Part shown: positions 1 to 6,884 of the stretch, piece after piece
Layout of the letters: every line of letters begins with the position of its first letter
Numbering within the stretch: the stretch's first letter is position 1
Source: Porphyromonas somerae DSM 23386
Lineage (GTDB): Bacteria; Bacteroidota; Bacteroidia; Bacteroidales; Porphyromonadaceae
DNA: 32,603 nucleotides
Reading direction: 5' to 3'
Assembly (NCBI RefSeq): GCF_000372405.1
Contig: NZ_AQVC01000028.1
Span: forward strand, 1-32,603
The notes under the pieces: generated by a model
The model's database searches: none
What the model saw: the letters and a program-made list of their open reading frames with translations, nothing else
What the model was told of the DNA's origin: nothing
Made by a program: the position numbers and the translations under genes

Positions 1-56
1 CTCTCATTTTATATTCAACTTATATTCTACGTGACTCAAAAAACATTGGCGACTTC

Positions 57-88
57 TTTGGTAGATTGAAATATTTATAGTACCTTTG
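57..88 (+). promoter_or_regulatory. Promoter of the tRNA-Val pair
   Basis: TTTG at 57-60 and TACCTTTG at 81-88 are separated by 20 bp, an exact fit to the Bacteroidota housekeeping promoter (TTTG, about 20 bp, TAnnTTTG). Transcription would start near 94-96, about 20 bp before the first tRNA. Nothing else is recognisable in the first 56 bases. Confidence 0.85.
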
Positions 89-116
89 CAAAGCTAAAGC
101 AAAAAGAAGATATATC

Positions 117-191
117 GGATCCTTAGCTCAGTTGGTTTAGAGCATCTGCCTTACAAGCAGAGGGTCGAAGGTTCGAATCCTTCAGGGTCCA
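117..191 (+). tRNA. tRNA-Val (anticodon TAC), copy 1
   Basis: A 75-nt cloverleaf. The acceptor stem GGATCCT pairs with AGGGTCC (one G-U pair), the discriminator base is A, the anticodon stem TCTGC/GCAGA encloses the loop CTTACAA with anticodon TAC (reads GUA), and the T-arm contains GGTTCGAATCC. The 3' CCA is not encoded. The sequence is identical to the copy at 216-290. Confidence 0.97.
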
Positions 192-215
192 CTCACTAGT
201 TTTGTCATTTATATC

Positions 216-290
216 GGATCCTTAGCTCAGTTGGTTTAGAGCATCTGCCTTACAAGCAGAGGGTCGAAGGTTCGAATCCTTCAGGGTCCA
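216..290 (+). tRNA. tRNA-Val (anticodon TAC), copy 2
   Basis: Identical over 75 nt to the tRNA at 117-191 and 24 nt downstream of it. The few bases before each copy (ATATC) also match, which suggests a recent tandem duplication or gene conversion. It is probably co-transcribed with copy 1 from the promoter at 57-88 and ends at the terminator at 310-347. Confidence 0.97.
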
Positions 291-309
291 CTCATAATGA
301 TCGTTTTTT

Positions 310-347
310 CCACTGTACTTACTAATGGGAGTACAGTGGTTTTTTTT
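310..347 (+). terminator. Intrinsic terminator of the tRNA operon
   Basis: The arms CCACTGTACT (310-319) and AGTACAGTGG (330-339) form a perfect 10-bp stem with a 10-nt loop, followed by eight T (340-347). Confidence 0.93.
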
Positions 348-351
348 ATCT

Positions 352-364
352 CCCCCCCCCCCCC
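352..364. repeat. Homopolymer of 13 C
   Basis: Thirteen consecutive C between the tRNA terminator and the lipoprotein gene at 510. A 7-bp inverted repeat, TTGAGGT (367-373) and ACCTCAA (391-397), lies just downstream. Tracts of this length are prone to slipped-strand mispairing. This one is outside any coding frame and about 70 bp upstream of a weak promoter-like pair (TTTG at 434-437, TACCTAAA at 457-464). Confidence 0.9.
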
Positions 365-509
365 ATTTGAGGTCTATATAATTCGTCTAAACCTCAATAT
401 TTCTTATGTAAATGCTCTATAATCTCATTTATTTTTGGTTAATTTGTGGTGATTGATACCTAAACAAAACAACTAAAGGTTAACAAACAAACAATTAGCA
501 AAAGAAACT

Positions 510-2273
510 ATGGGAAAAAGAGCTAAATTATGGCTATTTGTAGCACCTATCGTGCTACTTCTGCTACAACTAACAGCGTGTAGCACATCTTCGGATAACG
601 AGATCAATGATGGGGCACTAGAAGTAAGCCTGACCAATGTGGTATTTAACAAAGATGGTGGACAGGAGGTCCTAACTATCTCTGGCACCAAGGTGTGGAG
701 CTATATCTCCAATGTGGGCGAGAATAGCTGGCTTGTTCCAACGAAGGACAATGATAAACTCACCCTCACAGCTACTGCCAACACTCTAGGAAAGGAGCGT
801 AAAGCAGAGATCATTATCTCTAGCCGTGCAGGTGTGCAAAAAGTCTATGTTACCCAGTCTGCAAGCGACCTGCTCTTTAGCTTTTCAGAGAGTGAGCTAG
901 TCTTCTCACATAAGGCAGGCGAGAAGATGGTGCAGATTGCTACGAATAGCGACGACTGGCACTTTGAGCCTATAGAGGAGGAGGCTAAAGAGTGGCTCTC
1001 AGTAGTAGGCGGTGATGGGGCAAAGATGCTTATCGTAAAGGTAACAGCCAATAAGGAGTATGAGAGTAGATCCACCACGCTGATTGCTAAAGCACAGAAT
1101 GGAGAGCAAGTTGGTCTACTTATCACACAGAAAGGAGTGGCAAAATACTTATTGCCCTTTGAACCTACTTCCAGAAGCCATTCCGATGTAGAGCTTATTA
1201 ATTATGAGCAAGAGCGTGGCTCCATACTACAGGGCTACCAGCAAGGCAAGTATGATAACTTCCAAAAAGAAGAGGTGCCTACTGTGATGCAATTCATCAC
1301 CAATAGCGACTACATGCCAATGTTTGCCTATATGCGCAATCTAGGGGAGCTCAAATATACGGTAGCTCAGTCAATTCTATATATTAATGATGATGCTGCT
1401 CAGGTGGAGCTAAAGGAGTACCAAGCATTCCTAGAAGACAATGGCTATGTTCAGGATAAGGAAGCAAGCAAAGACCTTGTATTGGTATATCGTAATACAC
1501 AGAAAGCAATCAATGCTCAGATAGAGATCAAGCAAGGCGGGGCAGTGGTCGCCTTCTTCCCTTACTACCCCCAGACGAAGAAATACCCTACCTTCCCAAC
1601 CCTACCAGTAGGTAAAGACAATTGGTTAGATCGCCTATCCAATACTCAATACAAGGCAGCAGACATCATCCGCCTTGAGGGTGAAGCAGGCTCTAAGACT
1701 TCATTTATCAATCAAGACCAAAGCACTCAGCTATACAAGGCAGCAGGTTTCGAGTGTGCGAAGAGTGATGCTCAATACGATGCTATTAATCATACCTACT
1801 GGTTCTTTACCAGCACCCCAAAGAACTCTACGGCTGATTATGTCCAGACCGTTGCAGATCAAGCCATGTATTTCTCCAACCTAAGCTGGGGTATACGCGA
1901 GGAGGGGCGTCGTTATATTATCACTGACGAGCTAGAGAACTTGATACTCGATGCAGGTTATCAATTTGATGGGGTAGACAAAGATTCCCAGGCCTATTAC
2001 TATTGGAAGTCTGTAAGCGATACTCAAGAGCGTGTAATCTATGTCAGGAGAGTGCAATTCACTGATGTGAATGATAACAAGCCTTCACTGATGATTGGTT
2101 ATTATACTCTATTCATACAGCCACAAGGCACCACAGCACTATCGCGTGAGGAGCAGAGAGCATTCCAAGCCGTAAAGAAGGGCGACTTCAAGGCTCTTGA
2201 CTACCTACATACTAGCCCACGCATACGTGTGCACGAATCACTCCATAGCCGGAGTGCCAAGAAGTCATTCTAA
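510..2273 (+). CDS. BACON-domain surface lipoprotein (first of a tandem pair)
   Basis: A 587-residue predicted lipoprotein. Residues 1-24 form a signal peptide with lipobox LTAC (lipidated Cys24). Two BACON-type beta-sandwich repeats follow at about 37-118 and 120-209; each ends in a VTQ/ITQ strand, as in domains that bind polysaccharide or mucin or act as spacers. The remaining 370 or so residues match no family I recognise, but they resemble the corresponding part of the next gene: (Y/F)xxP(F/Y) at the junction, a YEQERG/YEEARG motif, a (T/V)F..LPV motif and similar C-terminal strands. It is the first gene of a three-gene operon with a 17-bp gap to the second. The promoter is not obvious (weak TTTG-N19-TACCTAAA at 434-464). 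The family call is from pattern; the ligand is unknown. Confidence 0.8.
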   Translation: MGKRAKLWLFVAPIVLLLLQLTACSTSSDNEINDGALEVSLTNVVFNKDGGQEVLTISGTKVWSYISNVGENSWLVPTKDNDKLTLTATANTLGKERKAEIIISSRAGVQKVYVTQSASDLLFSFSESELVFSHKAGEKMVQIATNSDDWHFEPIEEEAKEWLSVVGGDGAKMLIVKVTANKEYESRSTTLIAKAQNGEQVGLLITQKGVAKYLLPFEPTSRSHSDVELINYEQERGSILQGYQQGKYDNFQKEEVPTVMQFITNSDYMPMFAYMRNLGELKYTVAQSILYINDDAAQVELKEYQAFLEDNGYVQDKEASKDLVLVYRNTQKAINAQIEIKQGGAVVAFFPYYPQTKKYPTFPTLPVGKDNWLDRLSNTQYKAADIIRLEGEAGSKTSFINQDQSTQLYKAAGFECAKSDAQYDAINHTYWFFTSTPKNSTADYVQTVADQAMYFSNLSWGIREEGRRYIITDELENLILDAGYQFDGVDKDSQAYYYWKSVSDTQERVIYVRRVQFTDVNDNKPSLMIGYYTLFIQPQGTTALSREEQRAFQAVKKGDFKALDYLHTSPRIRVHESLHSRSAKKSF

Positions 2274-2290
2274 TAGGAGCTTAATCAACT

Positions 2291-3994
2291 ATGAGACATT
2301 ATATAAGACAATTAATAGGACTCCTAATAGTAGGAGTAGCTCTAGCTTCCTGCCAAAAAGATAAGCCCACAGAGGCCGACTTCGGAAGTATTGAGCTCTC
2401 TCAGTCCGAGCTTTCTTTTGACCGATCTGCAGGTGTGCAAGAGGTCAATGTCAAAGTTTGCAATCGTTGTGGCGATGCTATAGATTGGATTTACAGCATC
2501 ACTCCACAAGTAGAGTGGCTTACAGTCACTCCGTCTGATAACAAACTAGCTATAGCGACTACCGAAAATCATAGCAGTAAAGAGCGGCATGCCACAGTAT
2601 CTGTCATTTCAGATAATAATTTGGTACGCCATATCACAGTATCCCAAAAGGGGGCAGATCTACAGCTAGACCTCTCCCAGCTTTCTGGTGACAAACTCCA
2701 ACTACCTAGTATGGGTGGCGAAAAGTACCTTCAGGTAATCGGTGGAGAGATAAGTTGGGATCAGATCACTGCCTCTGAAGAGTGGCTCGCAATCACTCCA
2801 TTGCAAGATAGCCAGTCCATAAAGCTGGCAGCGCCTCGCAATCACAGCACCGAGCCACGGCAAGCAATCGTCACAATAAAGAAAGCCGACGCTTCCGAGC
2901 TCACCATTACTGTGGAGCAGGCTGGTCAATTGGAGTACTTTGTTCCCTACCAAGAATCACACAAGTATATGGTCTACAAAGACCTTGTCGCTTATGAGGA
3001 AGCTAGGGGTTTTAAAGTCGTTCAGATCCAGTTTGGCGATAGTGACTTCGGCTCACCAGATGCCCTACTTTTCGAGACCTCTAGCCAAAAGCTTCCTGAG
3101 ATCAACTATTTCCATAGTCTTGATTCGCACTTCGTCTATGACCAGGTGATGATTCTTCTCTCCGACCCAAAGGAGTTTCAAAAGGAGGGTGGCTATCTGC
3201 AGTATCTGAAAGATCTAGGCTACAAGGAGCGCTACAATAGTAAGCCCGAATCGCCCAAGCTGATCAGCCCTGATGGGTTCCTCGTGGCATCACTCTTTCA
3301 TGAAACAAGGTATAATGAATATTATGTCCGTTTCAATCCACAGTATCTACCCGATAAACCTCTTCCTACATTCGATAAGCTACCAGTTTACACCGATGAA
3401 ATTCAGAAGAGGATTTATGACCCAAGGGTGAAATTCAAAGATATTTCCGCATGGGAGAAATCGCTTGGTAGTAAGGTACTCATTGAAATGCCAATTGGTA
3501 ATAACGACCCTCAGCACCCCGATGAGATGTGGGCAGCTATCTACCAAACCAATCAGGAGACCGATGCGAATAAGCAGGAGTTCCGCTTCTACGAGTTCCA
3601 CCTATCTATATTAAGGGCAACGCCAGAAGAGCTACAGAGCGTACGCTTATTACGTCTTTGCTACAATGATTGTGAGCGTGTCATCTTTGAGACCTCGCCT
3701 GGACAGTTTAGAACCACGCCAGAGTTTGAAGCATTGGCCGAGAGTGAGGGCTTCATATTCTACGGTATGAATATGGATGGCGTCAACTTTGTCAATAAGG
3801 AGAAAGGCCTAAAGATGGTAGTCTTAATGTATATGAGCCCAGAGATATTTGGTGCTAAAAAGACCGCTACCATTAGGTACGAGAAGCTACCTCAAGAGAG
3901 TGGCACTTCGGCTGTAGCAACCAACAACCTGCAAGAGCCTCAAGAGACACTCACCAGTGTGCCAGCTCGTAGGTACAATACCAGAAACTTCTAA
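2291..3994 (+). CDS. BACON-domain surface lipoprotein (second of a tandem pair)
   Basis: A 567-residue lipoprotein with signal peptide and lipobox LASC (Cys21). The residues after the cysteine are QKDK, which resembles the charged lipoprotein export signal described for surface lipoproteins of some Bacteroidota; that reading is inference. BACON-like domains lie at about 34-120 and 123-212, followed by a C-terminal region of about 350 residues related to that of the preceding gene. By eye the two proteins share order and motifs throughout but are well diverged, so this is an old tandem duplication. The gap to the protease gene is 13 bp, indicating one transcript. A likely role is binding of a host or matrix ligand, or presenting substrate to the co-encoded protease; the sequence does not show which. 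Confidence 0.78.
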   Translation: MRHYIRQLIGLLIVGVALASCQKDKPTEADFGSIELSQSELSFDRSAGVQEVNVKVCNRCGDAIDWIYSITPQVEWLTVTPSDNKLAIATTENHSSKERHATVSVISDNNLVRHITVSQKGADLQLDLSQLSGDKLQLPSMGGEKYLQVIGGEISWDQITASEEWLAITPLQDSQSIKLAAPRNHSTEPRQAIVTIKKADASELTITVEQAGQLEYFVPYQESHKYMVYKDLVAYEEARGFKVVQIQFGDSDFGSPDALLFETSSQKLPEINYFHSLDSHFVYDQVMILLSDPKEFQKEGGYLQYLKDLGYKERYNSKPESPKLISPDGFLVASLFHETRYNEYYVRFNPQYLPDKPLPTFDKLPVYTDEIQKRIYDPRVKFKDISAWEKSLGSKVLIEMPIGNNDPQHPDEMWAAIYQTNQETDANKQEFRFYEFHLSILRATPEELQSVRLLRLCYNDCERVIFETSPGQFRTTPEFEALAESEGFIFYGMNMDGVNFVNKEKGLKMVVLMYMSPEIFGAKKTATIRYEKLPQESGTSAVATNNLQEPQETLTSVPARRYNTRNF

Positions 3995-4007
3995 ATAGTA
4001 TTTACAG

Positions 4008-6467
4008 ATGAAACAACATAATAAAACCATCTATTTCTACTTTGCTACACTGATGGCAGCCTTGCTTCCATTGGGTGGATGTCATCAAGACCTGCTGCAG
4101 AGAGGTGAAAAACCAATAGAGAAAGTAGAGCAAGAGGGCGATCGAGACCAGCTCACACCCTCCATCATATCGGGGCAAGTGGTAGTGAAGCTAAAGCCCT
4201 CCGACCTACAGCTACTCAAGGCAGCAGGCAATACTTCTCTCCGAAGTACCTCATCCGAAGTGCAGTCCAGCCTTCGCCAAATTGGAGCTGTAAGTATTGA
4301 GCCTCTCTTCGTTGACTATCCTGAGTATCGTGAGCGCCGTCACAAGGCAGGCCTTGACCGCTGGATGATTGTCAACTTAGATGGCCAAATCTCTTCAAGA
4401 GAGGCACAGCAGGTACTAGGTGCTACTGAGACTTTTGAGTACGTAGAGCTGAAGTATGCTGTCGCACAACCAGAGACAAAGGCAACGCCCATCTCTAGTG
4501 AGGCACTTGCATCTACTCGTGCCTTGGGGTCGGGCGACTTCAATGACCCCCTATTGCCCAACCAGTGGCATTACTATAATACTGGTGGTAGTCAGATGGC
4601 ACGCTCTCTAGCAGGAGCCGATATCAACCTAAAAGAGGCTTGGCAAGTGGAGAGTGGCCGACCAGAGGTAGTAGTCTGTGTGGTGGACGCTGGTATTGAC
4701 TATCAGCACGAAGACCTTGCCGGGCGAGTAGACCTTGATCGAAGCTTCTCCTTTGTTGTGGATAAGAAGACTCAGAAGCTTAAAGGCAAAGGTCAGATCG
4801 AAAGCAAAAGCTCTGACCATGGTACCCACGTAGCCGGCACCATTGCAGCCATCAATAATAATGGAATAGGTGTGGCTGGTGTCGCTGGCGGTAATGGTGA
4901 GGCGGGAACCGGGGTAATCCTTATTAATGCACAGATCTTTGGCTTCAAGGGTGAAAAGACAGTACCAGGCGTCAATGGAATTGTCTACGGAGCCGATCAT
5001 GGAGCAGTCATTAGCCAAAACTCTTGGGGCTACATCGCCCCTGGTCCAGGTCAATTGCCCGAGTACGACAAAGAGGCAATGGACTACTTTATCAAGTATG
5101 CTGGCTGTGATAAAGATGGTAATCAACTCCCCGACTCCCCGATGAAGGGTGGTGTCATTATCTTCGCAGCAGGTAATGATGGGCTAGAGTACAATAACTA
5201 CCCAGGTGCCTACGAAGGCTGTATCAGCGTGGCATCTATGGGTTGGGGCTTTAAGAAAGCCTACTACTCCAACTTCGGAGCCTTCGTAGATATTACCGCT
5301 CCCGGTGGCGACCAAGACTTCGGAATGACTGCGGGTGTGCTTAGCACCATCCCAGGGAATGATTATGGCTACATGCAGGGAACCTCCATGGCTTGCCCAC
5401 ACGTATCAGGTATTGCTGCACTTGTAGTCTCCAAGTTTGGGGGCAAGGGCTTTACCAATGAGATGCTCAAAAAGCGCCTACTCTCTGCATTGCGACCCTA
5501 CGACATCTATAGCTTCAACCCAATACTCAAGGGCAAGCTAGGTGCAGGCTATATTGATGCAAGCATAGCACTCTTAGAGAATAAGGATAATGCACCCGAA
5601 GAGGTAAAGTCGGTAAGTGTCACTCCCGACTACATTACGGCCCAATTCACATGGGCTACTTCCAAAGATGCCGATGCCCATAATGGAGAAGCCTACTACT
5701 ACAATCTCTACATTGACACTAAGGAGATTGCTTCTACCAAGGACCTAAAGCCTATCAAGGTATACCCCGATAGCCGTGGCGACAACCAGATGGTTAAGTA
5801 TTTGCTCAAGGGCATCAACGATGGCACACTCTACCACTATGCGATTGAGGCGGTAGACTACTTCGGTAATCACTCGGCCAAACTAGCCAAAGGGCAATTC
5901 ACTACTGAGGAGAATAAGGCTCCTATCGTGACCGATGGTCTACCAAAGGGTATGATAAAGCTAGCTACCAACCAAAGGGAGCATCTGACCCTTAAGGTCA
6001 ATGACCCCGACCAACACAAGTGGAGCTACGCCCTCAAGGGTGATCTCTATGGAATCAAGCACCACCGCGATGGAGAGGTAATAGAGATAGAGATAGCACC
6101 AATCAAAGCAGCAGGTGACCACGAAATCACACTGGTACTGACAGATGAGTATGGTAAGAGCACCGAAGAGGTTATTAGCTACCACATCAGCCAGTATCAA
6201 GCCGTGACACCGCTCAAAAATCTCAGCGAGCAAACCGTTTCGATAGGGAATAAGGGCGAGGTAAAGCTACCAACTCTCTTCAAGTATCAAGAGGGGGCCA
6301 CCCTTACCTTCACAGCACGCTCAGAGCGACCAGAGGTAATGGAGGCTACCGTCTCTGGTGAGACGCTCACCTATAATGCAAAAGCAAAGGGACGGGTGAT
6401 CATCATAATCACTGCCACCGATGGTATCACTTCGTCACAGGTGCCTCTTCACTTCAAGGTGAAATAA
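4008..6467 (+). CDS. Subtilisin-like (S8) lipoprotein serine protease
   Basis: An 819-residue protein with a lipobox (LGGC, Cys25), so an envelope-anchored protease. Residues about 50-155 look like the N-terminal prodomain of fervidolysin-type subtilases (GQVVVKLKP start). The catalytic domain is complete: Asp227 in VVDAGIDY, His271 in HGTHVAGT, oxyanion Asn390 in AAGND and Ser460 in GTSMACPHVSG. After about residue 530 come a fibronectin-III-like segment and two Ig- or cadherin-like beta domains reaching the C terminus. All catalytic residues are present, so it should be active. It is the last gene of the BACON lipoprotein operon and is followed by a terminator. Surface location and substrate are inferred. 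Confidence 0.9.
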   Translation: MKQHNKTIYFYFATLMAALLPLGGCHQDLLQRGEKPIEKVEQEGDRDQLTPSIISGQVVVKLKPSDLQLLKAAGNTSLRSTSSEVQSSLRQIGAVSIEPLFVDYPEYRERRHKAGLDRWMIVNLDGQISSREAQQVLGATETFEYVELKYAVAQPETKATPISSEALASTRALGSGDFNDPLLPNQWHYYNTGGSQMARSLAGADINLKEAWQVESGRPEVVVCVVDAGIDYQHEDLAGRVDLDRSFSFVVDKKTQKLKGKGQIESKSSDHGTHVAGTIAAINNNGIGVAGVAGGNGEAGTGVILINAQIFGFKGEKTVPGVNGIVYGADHGAVISQNSWGYIAPGPGQLPEYDKEAMDYFIKYAGCDKDGNQLPDSPMKGGVIIFAAGNDGLEYNNYPGAYEGCISVASMGWGFKKAYYSNFGAFVDITAPGGDQDFGMTAGVLSTIPGNDYGYMQGTSMACPHVSGIAALVVSKFGGKGFTNEMLKKRLLSALRPYDIYSFNPILKGKLGAGYIDASIALLENKDNAPEEVKSVSVTPDYITAQFTWATSKDADAHNGEAYYYNLYIDTKEIASTKDLKPIKVYPDSRGDNQMVKYLLKGINDGTLYHYAIEAVDYFGNHSAKLAKGQFTTEENKAPIVTDGLPKGMIKLATNQREHLTLKVNDPDQHKWSYALKGDLYGIKHHRDGEVIEIEIAPIKAAGDHEITLVLTDEYGKSTEEVISYHISQYQAVTPLKNLSEQTVSIGNKGEVKLPTLFKYQEGATLTFTARSERPEVMEATVSGETLTYNAKAKGRVIIIITATDGITSSQVPLHFKVK

Positions 6468-6491
6468 TCCAATTATCAGTTTTCAATTAGC

Positions 6492-6524
6492 GAGGGTCGG
6501 GACTTTTCCCGACCCTCTTTTTTT
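6492..6524 (+). terminator. Intrinsic terminator of the BACON/S8 operon
   Basis: GAGGGTCGGG (6492-6501) pairs perfectly with CCCGACCCTC (6508-6517) over 10 bp with a 6-nt loop, followed by seven T. Confidence 0.95.
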
Positions 6525-6831
6525 GCCCTTTCTCTACCCTTGCCTCCTTCCCTTCGTATGAGGGCAAAAGTTTAGTTGCAACTCAGTTTTCACTTTTATA
6601 TAATGTTGAATATCAATTTGTTATTAATGGGCTTTTTAAGCCACCACTTTCTCCTATTTTATAGGGTCATTAACTTATGAATATACCCCTAATGCGTAAC
6701 CCCTGCACCTGAATTCTCCATTGTCTTCAGCGACTTACATTTTATCTTTCGAGCAACAACCTCCAACAAAGGAATAGCGCATAAAAGGGAGGAGGTTGGG
6801 GAAAGGTTCGTCTTCATTGAACTTTTTTGAT
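6525..6831. other. Intergenic region with a repeat copy and inverted repeats
   Basis: No gene is seen. The stretch holds one copy of the AGTTGCAACTCAGTTTT dispersed repeat (6571-6590), a small hairpin GGCTT-TTT-AAGCC (6630-6642), and an inverted repeat CAACCTCC (6757-6764) / GGAGGTTG (6791-6798) just upstream of the promoter for the next gene, which could be an operator or an RNA hairpin. Confidence 0.6.
6571..6590 (+). repeat. Dispersed repeat, AGTTGCAACTC family, single copy
   Basis: TTTAGTTGCAACTCAGTTTT here matches 30819-30838 nearly base for base (T for C at the second position). The palindromic core is AGTTGCAACT. Related copies lie at 20275-20352 and 30754-30836. Confidence 0.65.
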
Positions 6832-6839
6832 TACTTTTG
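6832..6839 (+). promoter_or_regulatory. Candidate -7 element for the protease gene at 6885
   Basis: TACTTTTG fits TAnnTTTG. The -33 side is weak (TTCG at 6807-6810, 21 bp upstream). It would give a leader of about 40 nt. Confidence 0.5.
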
Positions 6840-6884
6840 TAGAAGAATTATGGGCTTTGCCCACCATTAAACTAGGTATACCCA

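Noticed and set aside
438-464. A confident promoter call upstream of the first BACON lipoprotein.
   Set aside because: TTTG-N19-TACCTAAA deviates from TAnnTTTG in the last three bases, so it is mentioned only as weak.
4629-5126. A 165-residue minus-strand reading frame inside the S8 protease gene.
   Set aside because: It lies opposite the catalytic domain, whose motifs are intact; its translation shows no recognisable features.
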